Assembly: GCA_934572325.1 (NCBI GenBank)
Contig: CAKTKT010000018.1
Coordinates: 1-32,600 of the forward strand
Length of the DNA: 32,600 nucleotides
Origin: an uncultured Oscillospiraceae bacterium
Lineage (GTDB): Bacteria; Bacillota; Clostridia; Oscillospirales; Oscillospiraceae
Reading direction: 5' to 3'
The translations under genes were made by a program, and so were the position numbers. Positions 8,385 to 16,466 of the stretch are shown in pieces. The notes beneath the pieces are model-generated. The model worked only from the letters and a program-made list of their open reading frames with translations. It was not told the DNA's origin and made no database searches. Position 1 is the stretch's first letter; each line of letters opens with the position of its first letter.

Positions 8385-8422
8385 CAAAAAAAGCGAAATG
8401 AGCGTAAATCCCTTTCGCTTTT
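8385..8422 (-). terminator. Intrinsic terminator of the polysaccharide operon
   Basis: Read on the minus strand, AAAAGCGAAA (8422-8413) pairs with TTTCGCTTTT (8398-8389) around a 14-base loop, and the second arm runs into seven Ts (8392-8386). The stem is 10 bp but A/T-rich outside its GCG core. It begins 17 bases past the stop of the membrane glycosyltransferase gene, and no comparable hairpin was seen between the preceding genes. Confidence 0.75.
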
Positions 8423-8438
8423 CGCTTATTTTTGCTTA

Positions 8439-9914
8439 TCATTGCTTTCTGCTCACCCATGCAAACGGCACGGAGGCAAGCATGAACACGAACGGCATGG
8501 CGAAAAACCTGTAGCGCGGCTGTACCTCTATGGCGAGGTAAACAAGCGCCGTGCCGCAGAGTATCGCCGCGATGAGCAGCGGCGCGGCGGAGGTGCGGCG
8601 CCCCTCGCCGTGCATGGCATTTCCCGCGAGCCTTGCGCATCCCGCCGCAGCAAGCGCATAGGCGGCGATGCGCCAGATATACTCCACGCCGGACAGGGCA
8701 TACGCCATCTCCTCTATGCTCATGCCGCCGATTGCGCTGCTCTCCCACACGCTCACGCCGCCGAGCGTGAACGTCAGATCCTCCACGCTCGCCCAGAAAT
8801 ATCTGAGCTTTGCGAGGAAAAACGCCGCCCAGCCGCCGCGCGTGCCGAGATGCTGTGCAATTATTTCGCGTCCTTCCGCGCGCCTCGCGGCGGGGTCGGC
8901 AAGCTCAAGGACATACATATACTTGTCCGATACCGCGCCGCCGTTCTCGCGGTCAAGCCCGACGACGAGCTTCCACTCCGGCACGGAGTTGCCTATCCCG
9001 TGCGGCGCAAGCCCCAGCGCGCCGAGCACGGCGCCCGCCGCCCATTTCACCGCAAAGTACGCCAGCGCGAACGCCGCGAGCGTTATAAGGAGCGACGCTA
9101 TGCGCTTTCTCCCCGGCTGCTCAATGGCGGCGCAGAGCGCGCAGCAGAACACCGCCGCGAGCACAATCGCCCCCTCGGGGCGCATAAGATCGCCCACGGC
9201 GAGCAGCGCCCCCGCGAGCGCACAGCCCCACGGCGACGCGGTCTCCAGCAGCACCGCGATGGAAAGGAGTATGAAAAGCATTGAGATATGCTGGTTTGTC
9301 AGCACGGAGGCGTACATTATCTGCGTGGGATATACCGCATACATGAGCGCCGCCGCAAGCGCACAGCGCGGCGGCATAAAGCGCCCGACAATGAGCCATA
9401 TTAGATACACGCTCCCCACGCTCCACGCGGTGTTTATCAGCTTCAGCGCGGCGACGCTCGGCACAAGGCGCAGTATCGCGGCTTCATACAGCACGAAGGG
9501 TATCTGGTACTGCCACCATGAGAAGTACCCCTCCGTCACGTCCGCCCAGCTCATGTCGCCCGCGGCGGCGGACTGCGCCGCGTCATAGAGCATCCAGAAA
9601 TCGCTCACGGGCTGGGTGGGAACAATAAAGATATACGCAATACGCAGCGCGGCGGCGAGGACGAGGATCGCGGCAAGCGCGAGCTTGGTATGCCGCTCCG
9701 CCAGAGAGACCGCGAAGAGCGCCGCAACGAGCGCCGCAATTGTCAGCACTGCCTTCCACGCGCTCTCCAAGCCCGCCGCCGTGAACGCGGCGACGCTGAC
9801 GAAGAACACGGCAAGCAGCGCATACAGCGCCGTCTCTATCATCCTTCCTGCCGCCGTCGGCTTCTCCGGCAGGCGCAGCGTCGCGCCGCCGGCAGTCAGT
9901 TTTACTGCCCTCAT
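8439..9914 (-). CDS. GT-C type membrane glycosyltransferase (GT39/PMT-like)
   Basis: A 491-residue integral membrane protein with roughly ten to twelve hydrophobic segments, the first at about residues 25-49, 52-71 and 78-98. After the third segment comes a loop with an acidic residue in TQPVSDFWMLYDAAQS, the place where polyprenyl-phosphate-sugar-dependent GT-C enzymes keep a catalytic Asp. YAVYPTQIMYASVLTNQ and GDLMRPEG are also typical of the PMT_2 group. It probably adds a sugar from an undecaprenyl-phosphate donor outside the membrane, for example a side branch on the exported polysaccharide. A Wzy-like polymerase is a less likely alternative. GGGGAG precedes its ATG. It is the last gene before the terminator. 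Confidence 0.7.
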   Translation of the reverse strand: MRAVKLTAGGATLRLPEKPTAAGRMIETALYALLAVFFVSVAAFTAAGLESAWKAVLTIAALVAALFAVSLAERHTKLALAAILVLAAALRIAYIFIVPTQPVSDFWMLYDAAQSAAAGDMSWADVTEGYFSWWQYQIPFVLYEAAILRLVPSVAALKLINTAWSVGSVYLIWLIVGRFMPPRCALAAALMYAVYPTQIMYASVLTNQHISMLFILLSIAVLLETASPWGCALAGALLAVGDLMRPEGAIVLAAVFCCALCAAIEQPGRKRIASLLITLAAFALAYFAVKWAAGAVLGALGLAPHGIGNSVPEWKLVVGLDRENGGAVSDKYMYVLELADPAARRAEGREIIAQHLGTRGGWAAFFLAKLRYFWASVEDLTFTLGGVSVWESSAIGGMSIEEMAYALSGVEYIWRIAAYALAAAGCARLAGNAMHGEGRRTSAAPLLIAAILCGTALVYLAIEVQPRYRFFAMPFVFMLASVPFAWVSRKQ

Positions 9915-9927
9915 CCGTTCTTCTCCC

Positions 9928-9941
9928 CGCGCCGAGGCGCG
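9928..9941 (-). promoter_or_regulatory. Short G+C-rich hairpin in the wecB-glycosyltransferase gap
   Basis: A perfect inverted repeat CGCGCC-TC-GGCGCG (minus strand) occupies the 37-base gap between the wecB stop and the next ATG. Folded as a 5-bp stem with a CTCG tetraloop it sits just before the GGGGAG ribosome site. There is no T-tract, so it is not a terminator; it may stabilise the mRNA or tune translation of the downstream gene. Confidence 0.45.
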
Positions 9942-9951
9942 TTTTATGCTC

Positions 9952-11046
9952 TCAATCCGATAACAGTATATCCGCTATACGCTCGCAGGCGTGACCGTCG
10001 CCGTAGGGGTTCGCGGCGACGGACATCGCGCGGTACTCCGCCTCGTCCGTGAGCAGGCGGTCAAACTCCCTGTAAATGGTCTGCTCATCCGTGCCGACGA
10101 GCTTTAATGTGCCGGCGGCTATGCCCTCCGGACGCTCGGTCGTGTCGCGCATGACAAGCACGGGCTTGCCGAGCGCCGGCGCTTCCTCCTGTATGCCGCC
10201 GCTGTCCGTCAGTATGAGGCAGCAGCGAGACATGAAGTTGTGAAAATCCAGCACGTCCAGCGGCTCGATAATATGGATGCGGTCGCAGCCGCCCAGCTCC
10301 TCCTCCGCCGCGCGGCGCACGGCGGGGTTCATGTGGATGGGGTAGACGGCTTTCACGTTCGGGTGCTCGTCCATGATGCGGCGTATCGCGCGGAACATAT
10401 GGTGCATCGGTGCGCCGAGATTTTCGCGCCGGTGCGCCGTGATGACGATAAGCCGGCTGTCGGCAGCCCAGTCAAGCTCCGGATGGGAATAATCCCCGCG
10501 CACGGTGGTTTTGAGCGCGTCGATGGCGGTGTTGCCCGTGACGTAAATGCGCTCCGGCTTCTTCCCCTCGCGCAGGAGATTCTGCCTTGCCGTCTCCGTG
10601 GGCGCGAAGTTGTATTCGGCGATTATGCCCACCGCCTGACGGTTGAACTCCTCCGGATAGGGGGAGTAAATATCATACGTGCGCAGCCCCGCCTCCACGT
10701 GCCCCACGGGGATCTGGAGATAGAAGCACGCCAGCGCCGTGACGAAGGTCGTGGACGTGTCGCCGTGGACGAGGACGACGTCGGGGCTGACCTCCTCCAG
10801 CACGGCGCGGATGCGCGCGAGAATATTCGCCGTGATGTCGAAGAGGTTCTGCCGCTCCTTCATGATGGCAAGGTCGTAGTCCGGCGTGACGGAAAACGCC
10901 TTGAGCACCTGATCGAGCATCTGACGGTGCTGCCCCGTGACGCACACGCACACCTCCGCGCCCGCTCTTTTTTTCAGCTCGTTGACGAGCGGGCACATCT
11001 TTATCGCTTCGGGTCTTGTCCCGAAAACCAGCATTATCCTTTTCAT
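9952..11046 (-). CDS. wecB: UDP-GlcNAc 2-epimerase, non-hydrolysing
   Basis: A 364-residue GT-B-fold epimerase interconverting UDP-GlcNAc and UDP-ManNAc. Conserved blocks are FGTRPEAIKMCPL near the start, HGDTSTT (Asp96), HVEAGLRT (Glu118), PEEFNR (Glu132), TAHRRENLG and the UDP-binding DSGGIQEEAP. The chosen start is the ATG at 11046, matching family N-termini; a GTG at 11055, overlapping the wecC stop as GTGA, would add three residues, and neither has a strong ribosome site. It lies directly after wecC, so the pair supplies UDP-N-acetyl-D-mannosaminuronic acid. A second member of this superfamily, CapG, is encoded at 26174-27358 with a different substrate. Confidence 0.93.
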   Translation of the reverse strand: MKRIMLVFGTRPEAIKMCPLVNELKKRAGAEVCVCVTGQHRQMLDQVLKAFSVTPDYDLAIMKERQNLFDITANILARIRAVLEEVSPDVVLVHGDTSTTFVTALACFYLQIPVGHVEAGLRTYDIYSPYPEEFNRQAVGIIAEYNFAPTETARQNLLREGKKPERIYVTGNTAIDALKTTVRGDYSHPELDWAADSRLIVITAHRRENLGAPMHHMFRAIRRIMDEHPNVKAVYPIHMNPAVRRAAEEELGGCDRIHIIEPLDVLDFHNFMSRCCLILTDSGGIQEEAPALGKPVLVMRDTTERPEGIAAGTLKLVGTDEQTIYREFDRLLTDEAEYRAMSVAANPYGDGHACERIADILLSD

Positions 11047-11051
11047 GCCGG

Positions 11052-12266
11052 TCACAGCGTGTAGGCGCTGCCGTCGGTGACGATGCCGCGCGTGTCGAGC
11101 ACGATCCTGCCCGCAAGCGCGGGGAGCGATTGGCGTATCTGGCTATGCCCGACGAGGAGCACGACGACGTCCGACCCCTGCAAAAATTCCTCAAAGCTCG
11201 CGCACTGGCGCTCCGCCTTGTGCGCGCTGACCATCGGGTCATACACGAGCGGCGCGGGAACGCCGCGCTTTTTCATGATGTCCAAAAGCTGCAGGGTGGG
11301 GCTCTCGCGCGTGTCGTCCACGTTCTCCTTGTAGGTCAGCCCGTACAGCCCGACGCGCGACCAGTCCGTCAGCCCATGCTCGCCCATGATGGTCTCGATA
11401 CGGTCGAGCACGTAGGCGGGCATGCCGGAATTTATCTCGCGCGCCGTGCGGATCAGGCGCGCCTCCTCCGGAAAGTCGCCCACGAGAAACCACGGGTCTA
11501 TGGATATGCAGTGCCCGCCGACGCCCGGACCCGGCTGGAGGATGTTGACGCGCGGGTGCTTGTTGGCGATGCTGATGACCTCGCCCACGTCCATGCCGCC
11601 GCGGCGGCAGATCTTTGCCAGCTCGTTGGCGAAGGCGATGTTGATGTCGCGGAAGGTGTTCTCCACAACCTTGGTCATCTCGGCGGTCTTTATGTCGGTT
11701 ATGACTATATCGCCCCGACAGAACGAGAGGTACATATTCTTTATCTCCTCGCCCGTGGCGGCGTCGTCGCAGCCGATGGTGCGGGAGTTATGTATGAGCT
11801 CGTTGAGCATATTGCCGGGGATGATGCGCTCGGGCGCGTGGGCAAGGCGCACGTGCTTGCCGCTCTCCGCGACGACGGGGCGCACCTCGCGGTCGATCGT
11901 GCCGGGGGAGATGGTGGACTCCACCACGATAACGGCATTGTCGGCGCAGTGCGCGAGCACCTGGCGCAGCGCATCAACTATCGCCGCCGCATCGACCTTC
12001 TTGCTGTCGGCAAGGTACGGCGTGGGCACGGTGATGATGTAAAAATCCTCCGCGGGATAGTCGCAGCGGAAGTTGATGTTCCCGCTTGCGAGCGCGGCGG
12101 AAAAAAGCTCCGGCAGACCCTTCTCCTCAAAGGTCACGTCTCCGCGGCGGAGCTTGTCCACCGTCTCCTGCCGATGTCCGACAGCCTCGACGTGCACCCC
12201 GTGCGACGCCAGCATCAGCGCCGTTGGCAGCCCGATATATCCCGTTCCGACAACACAAACTCTCAT
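11052..12266 (-). CDS. wecC: UDP-N-acetyl-D-mannosamine dehydrogenase
   Basis: A 404-residue NAD-dependent nucleotide-sugar 6-dehydrogenase that oxidises UDP-ManNAc twice to UDP-ManNAcA. The Rossmann motif VGTGYIGLPTA is at residues 6-16, ESTISPGT near 116-123, and the catalytic Cys253 lies in GVGGHCISIDPWF. The WecC rather than WbpA assignment rests on the adjacent wecB and on the shorter length. The ATG at 12266 has AAGGAGA six bases upstream. It follows a 179-base gap holding its own candidate promoter and marks the return to high G+C after the A+T-rich wbp genes. Confidence 0.9.
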   Translation of the reverse strand: MRVCVVGTGYIGLPTALMLASHGVHVEAVGHRQETVDKLRRGDVTFEEKGLPELFSAALASGNINFRCDYPAEDFYIITVPTPYLADSKKVDAAAIVDALRQVLAHCADNAVIVVESTISPGTIDREVRPVVAESGKHVRLAHAPERIIPGNMLNELIHNSRTIGCDDAATGEEIKNMYLSFCRGDIVITDIKTAEMTKVVENTFRDINIAFANELAKICRRGGMDVGEVISIANKHPRVNILQPGPGVGGHCISIDPWFLVGDFPEEARLIRTAREINSGMPAYVLDRIETIMGEHGLTDWSRVGLYGLTYKENVDDTRESPTLQLLDIMKKRGVPAPLVYDPMVSAHKAERQCASFEEFLQGSDVVVLLVGHSQIRQSLPALAGRIVLDTRGIVTDGSAYTL

Positions 12267-12373
12267 AACTTTCTCCTTATTGACATTTTAAGTGGGCTCT
12301 GAATAAACAGCTTTCAGCGAATCGTTTTATACGCCCGCAGATGCATACAAAATACAGCTCGGGCACTCTAGTT

Positions 12374-12402
12374 ATAACAGCACATATTGTCACGCTTTTC
12401 AA
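12374..12402 (-). promoter_or_regulatory. Candidate internal promoter for wecC-wecB
   Basis: In the 179-base gap before wecC, TTGAAA (12402-12397) and TGTTAT (12379-12374) are 17 bases apart on the minus strand, leaving a leader of roughly 100 bases. The leader contains weak inverted repeats (GCCCG/CGGGC, CTGAA/TTCAG) but no convincing terminator or riboswitch. It would let the ManNAcA genes be expressed apart from the main promoter. Confidence 0.45.
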
Positions 12403-12445
12403 CGCAGTCTTTGGAGCTCCTAATAGTTTTCTTACACTAATACCC

Positions 12446-13570
12446 TTACACACTCAAAAGCCTATCACAAATCAGCTCGACATCTTTTTCTTCCATATAA
12501 GGATGCATCGGCAATGACAAAACAGTTCTGGTCAATCTTTCTGTAATCGGGCACTGACCGTCATATGGAATGTTCTCAAAAGCCCCTTGCTCGTGCATAC
12601 CACGTGGATAATAAACCATTGTGGGAACGCCTTTGTTTTTTAATGACTGATGGAATCTGTCTCGTGTCGTCTGGTTGTCAAATCTGAGTGTATACTGAGC
12701 CCAGCTTGAATAGAAGTGCTGCGGTACTGTTGGGGTAATAAAACTGCCGTTTAGTCTCTCGTTATACATTCTGGTCACCCTGTTTACGGCATCAAGCTCA
12801 TATTCTTCAAATGCCGTTAGTTTTACATTGAGTATTGCCGCCTGTATTGTGTCAAGGCGAGAATTCATTCCCAAACGCAGATTATCATATTTGTCATCCG
12901 CACTTTTCCCATGTACACGCAGAGACCTTAACAGCGCATTTGCTTCGTCATCATTAGTAAACACTGCCCCTCCGTCACCATAGCACCCTAACGGTTTGGC
13001 GGGGAAAAACGAGGTTGTAGAAATGTCGCCAAGTGAGCATGCTCGCTTGCCGTTTATGCTGCCGCCAAAGCCTTGTGCACCATCTTCTATAATCAGCAAT
13101 CCGTGCTTGTCAGCAATTTTCCTGATCTCATTATAATTTGCGGGCAGCCCAAACAAGTCAACAGCAACCACAGCTTTAACCGTCAGCTTTCCACTGCGCT
13201 CAGTATTCTCAATTGCAATCTCCAGTGCCGCTGGATCAATGTTAAATGTATTCTCGTCAACGTCTACAAATATTGGTGTTGCCCCCAGCTCTGCGACTGT
13301 CTCTGCCGAAGAAAAAAAAGTGAAATCCGGCACGAACACTGCGTCTCCCGGTCCAATGCCACACACAATTTCCGCCAGCTTTAATGCATCTGTTCCATTA
13401 GCGCACGTCACGCAATGCTTAACATTAACGTAGCTTGCCAGACGTGCTTCCAACTCATTCACTCGATGACCCAAAATAAAATTAGCGTCAAGCATAACCT
13501 CTTCGACAGCAGCATCTATTTGTGGCTTTAGCGCGAGATATTGTTTCTTCAAATCTCTGAATTGTATCAT
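12446..13570 (-). CDS. wbpE: DegT/DnrJ/EryC1 aminotransferase, WbpE/WlbC-like
   Basis: A 374-residue PLP-dependent sugar aminotransferase. Lys192 in SFFPAKPLGCYGDGG is the Schiff-base lysine and Asp163 in IIEDGAQGFGG binds the PLP ring. NGTDALKLA (58-66) is the phosphate-binding block. By family and context it transaminates the 3-keto group of UDP-2-acetamido-2-deoxy-glucuronic acid, made by WbpA and WbpB, to the 3-amine using glutamate. The start overlaps the wbpD stop as ATGA. Composition is markedly A+T-rich: bases 12601-12660 hold 23 G+C of 60. A DegT enzyme for another amino sugar is possible, but the neighbours argue for this one. Confidence 0.9.
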   Translation of the reverse strand: MIQFRDLKKQYLALKPQIDAAVEEVMLDANFILGHRVNELEARLASYVNVKHCVTCANGTDALKLAEIVCGIGPGDAVFVPDFTFFSSAETVAELGATPIFVDVDENTFNIDPAALEIAIENTERSGKLTVKAVVAVDLFGLPANYNEIRKIADKHGLLIIEDGAQGFGGSINGKRACSLGDISTTSFFPAKPLGCYGDGGAVFTNDDEANALLRSLRVHGKSADDKYDNLRLGMNSRLDTIQAAILNVKLTAFEEYELDAVNRVTRMYNERLNGSFITPTVPQHFYSSWAQYTLRFDNQTTRDRFHQSLKNKGVPTMVYYPRGMHEQGAFENIPYDGQCPITERLTRTVLSLPMHPYMEEKDVELICDRLLSV

Positions 13571-14130
13571 TTAGACTCCTCCAGACCATTTTCTGTCTCG
13601 GTGTATATTCTTCCGCACACACGGCATACACGGTTTTCCCCTAATATTCTGCCGCACTCACATATCCAACCTATGCGTTTGGCTGGTACACCTGCTACCA
13701 ATGCATGAGCCGGCACATCTTTAGTCACCACTGCCCCAGCTGCGACCATTGCCCATGCCCCGATGGTATGCCCACAAACAACAGTTGCATTCGCACCTAT
13801 AGTAGCCCCCCGGCAGACACGTGTCTTTTTATACCCGGATCTTCCTTTGGGGTACTTTGCCCGCGGAGTCAAATCATTGGTGAAAACACATGATGGTCCG
13901 CAGAAAACGTAATCCTCCAGCTCTACGCCCTCGTATAACGAAACGTTATTCTGAATCTTGCAGCCGTTACCCACGGTTACATTGTTGGACACATTCACGT
14001 TCTGCCCAAGCGTACAGTTGCGTCCAATTTTTGCTCCACACTGGATGTGACAAAAATGCCATATTTTTGTTCCGGCGCCTATCGATACAGCATCGTCTAA
14101 AAAGCTACTTTCGTGAATGTAATACTCCAC
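13567..14130 (-). CDS. wbpD: Left-handed beta-helix N-acetyltransferase, WbpD/WlbB-like
   Basis: A 187-residue hexapeptide-repeat acetyltransferase that would acetylate the 3-amine produced by WbpE using acetyl-CoA. Repeats of the form (I/V)GxGxxI run from about residue 17 to 140 (for example IGAGTKIW, IGRNCTLG, VGNGCKI, IGANATVV), with the closing VPAHALVAGVPAKRIGWI. The C-terminal tail holds a CxC...CxxC set (CECGRI, CRVCGRIY), a zinc-ribbon-like end also found in WbpD relatives. The start is GTG at 14130 with GGTGA just upstream; the nearby ATGs are out of frame. It lies 19 bases after wbpB and overlaps wbpE. Confidence 0.9.
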   Translation of the reverse strand: MEYYIHESSFLDDAVSIGAGTKIWHFCHIQCGAKIGRNCTLGQNVNVSNNVTVGNGCKIQNNVSLYEGVELEDYVFCGPSCVFTNDLTPRAKYPKGRSGYKKTRVCRGATIGANATVVCGHTIGAWAMVAAGAVVTKDVPAHALVAGVPAKRIGWICECGRILGENRVCRVCGRIYTETENGLEESK

Positions 14131-14149
14131 TGCTTCACCATACCCATCC

Positions 14150-15088
14150 TTACTTCTGGACTGTTTCCAGCATTTTTACAACTCTGTACCCATCCTCACC
14201 AGTGGATATACTCGGTTCTGTTTGTAAATGATTCGCAAAATAATTTAGTTCTTCCGTCAGCGCAAGCGTTTGATTATACGGAATAACCTCTGCCTCACTT
14301 TGAATCAAAACCGGATGTCCTGACTCCCACTCAACATGCTTCCCACTGAAGTATACTTTTTTATCCGTGGCATCATCAAACCACACCATACCGTCACTGC
14401 CAACCGCTACAAGGCGTTGCTCTTTAAATGGGTGCAGCCACGAAGTAAATATGTGCGCTTTCACGTTATTAGGGTAGTCCAGCTCCGCCAGAGCATAGTC
14501 GCATATGTTTTCTTGCAGAAAATTTCCTTTAGAAACCCTAATATTTTCCGCTGGTGTGCCCACAAGATAGTCCAACACTGCCAAATCATGCGGTGCAAAA
14601 GACCAAAATACATTCTCTTCCGTTCGTACAATACCAAACTTTATTCTTGTTGAATATAGATAAAAAAGCTCCCCGATTTCCCCGTTGTCAATTAACTCCT
14701 TTATTTTTTTTATTGCCGGATGAAACAGCAGAATATGCGCCACCATAAACGGCACATGTCCGTGCTCTGCAATTTTAACTAGTGTCATCGCGTCTTGTGA
14801 GTTCAATGTCATAGGCTTTTCTATGAGTGTTGGAAGCCCTGCCGCCAATAGCTTATACCCAATTTCAAAATGGTGTTCCGCAGGTGCAGCAACAACGTAG
14901 CCATCATAGCATCCTGCTATTGCTTCTTCCGTATTTTCGTGACATATACAAGAATATTTCCCTTCTATATATTTTCTCCGATTATCATCCGGCTCAACTA
15001 CCGCAGCAAGCATTCCAAGCTCGTCCAAAGTACGAATATGATTTTCACCCCATACGCCACCACCGATAACACAAATACGTTTATCCAT
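14150..15088 (-). CDS. wbpB: Gfo/Idh/MocA-family sugar oxidoreductase, WbpB/WlbA-like
   Basis: A 312-residue NAD(H)-dependent dehydrogenase. The N-terminal Rossmann motif is GGGVWGENHIRTL (residues 9-21), followed by AAPAEHHFEIG and the family EKP motif at residues 90-92. It should oxidise C3 of UDP-GlcNAcA to the 3-keto sugar for WbpE. In the bacterial WbpB/WlbA enzymes NADH is recycled with 2-oxoglutarate as oxidant; that is family knowledge, not visible here. It follows wbpA after three bases, with GGAG in the wbpA end as the ribosome site. Confidence 0.88.
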   Translation of the reverse strand: MDKRICVIGGGVWGENHIRTLDELGMLAAVVEPDDNRRKYIEGKYSCICHENTEEAIAGCYDGYVVAAPAEHHFEIGYKLLAAGLPTLIEKPMTLNSQDAMTLVKIAEHGHVPFMVAHILLFHPAIKKIKELIDNGEIGELFYLYSTRIKFGIVRTEENVFWSFAPHDLAVLDYLVGTPAENIRVSKGNFLQENICDYALAELDYPNNVKAHIFTSWLHPFKEQRLVAVGSDGMVWFDDATDKKVYFSGKHVEWESGHPVLIQSEAEVIPYNQTLALTEELNYFANHLQTEPSISTGEDGYRVVKMLETVQK

Positions 15089-15091
15089 AAA

Positions 15092-16405
15092 TTACAGTCT
15101 CCAATACAAATAACCTGCATTTTGATATGCCTTTTTATCTAGAATACCCTTCACATCTATAAGCACTTTTGGGACATCTCTGGCATACATCGCATCAATT
15201 TGCTCCATCGTTATCGTTCTATACTCGTTATGTGCAACAGCGAGGATAATTGCATCCATATTTTCCAAAGCCGCTTCATCTGCCAACTGCAACCCATATT
15301 CCATTAGCACATCCACTTTGTCCGCCCACGGATCTATCACGGCCGGCGTTATACCAAATTCTTTGAGCTCTTTTATTATATCAATCACTTTTGTATTCCG
15401 CGTATCAGGACAATTCTCCTTAAATGTGAAACCCAGAATCGCCACCCTCGCATTTTTGACGCACATACCGGCTCTCACCATCTGCTTTATTGCGCCCTGC
15501 GCCACGTACCTGCCCATGCTGTCATTAACATGTCGTGCTGCAAGTATGACCTGACTTGTATATCCCACTTGTTCTGCCCGGTAAGTCAAATAATACGGGT
15601 CAACACCGATGCAGTGTCCTCCGACAAGCCCAGGGTTATAGCGCAGGAAGTTCCACTTTGTACACGCGGCATCCATGACCTCATTAGTGTCTATCCCTAG
15701 TCTGTCAAATATTTTTGACAGCTCATTTATAAACGCTATGTTTATATCCCGCTGGCTGTTCTCTATGACTTTTGCAGCCTCTGCCACCTTTATGCACGAG
15801 GCCTGATACACGCCCGCATTGATAACAATTTCATAAACTCTGGATACCTCATCAAGTGTATACGCATCCATACCCGACACTATTTTACGTATGGTACGCA
15901 GCGTATGTACCTTATCGCCCGGATTGATTCGTTCAGGGCTATACCCGACGAAGAAATCGACACCGCATTTCATGCCGGACTCTTTTTCAAGAATCGGGAT
16001 GCAAATATCCTCGGTCACGCCGGGGTAAACCGTTGATTCATATACAACTATGCTACCCTTTGTAATGTTACGTCCTATGACAGCCGTCGAGCCTGTCACT
16101 GGGCTGAGATCGGGCACGTGTCCCTCATCGACAGGCGTAGGAACAGCTACAATGATAAATTTGCACTCCTGCAATCTCTTATGGTCTGCTGTAAAGTCAA
16201 CACTACACTTTTTTATACGTTCATCCCCCACCTCATGCGTAGGGTCTGTTCCGCTTCTGTAGAGATCAACACGTCCCTGACTACGGTTATAGCCTATAAC
16301 GTCTATCCCCTCTTCGTCAAAAGCTACTGCAAGCGGCAATCCCACATATCCCAGTCCTACAACAGCCAGCTTTGTTTTGCGCTCTCTCAGTTCATTGTAT
16401 ATCAT
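15092..16405 (-). CDS. wbpA: UDP-N-acetylglucosamine 6-dehydrogenase, WbpA/TviB-like
   Basis: A 437-residue nucleotide-sugar dehydrogenase. The dinucleotide motif is VVGLGYVGLPLA (residues 15-26), with YESTVYPGVTE around 122-132 and the catalytic Cys265 in LVGGHCIGVDPYYL. The substrate call (UDP-GlcNAc rather than UDP-GalNAc, as in TviB relatives) depends on the WbpB, D and E genes that follow it in the same module. GGGAG precedes the ATG at 16405. An extended -10 promoter lies 33 bases upstream of the start codon. With WecC it gives the locus two separate uronate-forming dehydrogenases. Confidence 0.9.
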   Translation of the reverse strand: MIYNELRERKTKLAVVGLGYVGLPLAVAFDEEGIDVIGYNRSQGRVDLYRSGTDPTHEVGDERIKKCSVDFTADHKRLQECKFIIVAVPTPVDEGHVPDLSPVTGSTAVIGRNITKGSIVVYESTVYPGVTEDICIPILEKESGMKCGVDFFVGYSPERINPGDKVHTLRTIRKIVSGMDAYTLDEVSRVYEIVINAGVYQASCIKVAEAAKVIENSQRDINIAFINELSKIFDRLGIDTNEVMDAACTKWNFLRYNPGLVGGHCIGVDPYYLTYRAEQVGYTSQVILAARHVNDSMGRYVAQGAIKQMVRAGMCVKNARVAILGFTFKENCPDTRNTKVIDIIKELKEFGITPAVIDPWADKVDVLMEYGLQLADEAALENMDAIILAVAHNEYRTITMEQIDAMYARDVPKVLIDVKGILDKKAYQNAGYLYWRL

Positions 16406-16437
16406 GTCATTATACTCCCATCTATATCTGCTGTCGA

Positions 16438-16446
16438 ATTATATCA
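16438..16446 (-). promoter_or_regulatory. Candidate extended -10 promoter for the wbpABDE module
   Basis: In the 61-base gap before wbpA the minus strand reads TGATATAAT, an extended -10 element needing no strong -35. The gap also holds a second TATAAT-like hexamer close to the ribosome site, which is too near the start codon to be likely. This would give the A+T-rich sugar module its own expression. Confidence 0.4.
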
Positions 16447-16466
16447 TACTCTCACACACAATTATA

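Noticed and set aside
8304..8387. Longer N-terminus for the SpoU methyltransferase
   Set aside because: The extra 28 codons run through the promoter boxes and have no ribosome site; family starts fit ATG 8303.
11016..12302. Plus-strand open frame of 428 codons opposite wecC
   Set aside because: Antisense to a gene with all catalytic motifs; composition is that of a shadow.
12267..12445. Riboswitch, attenuator or terminator in the wbpE-wecC gap
   Set aside because: Only 5-bp inverted repeats and the restriction-like GGAGCTCC are present; no T-tract and no recognisable aptamer pattern.
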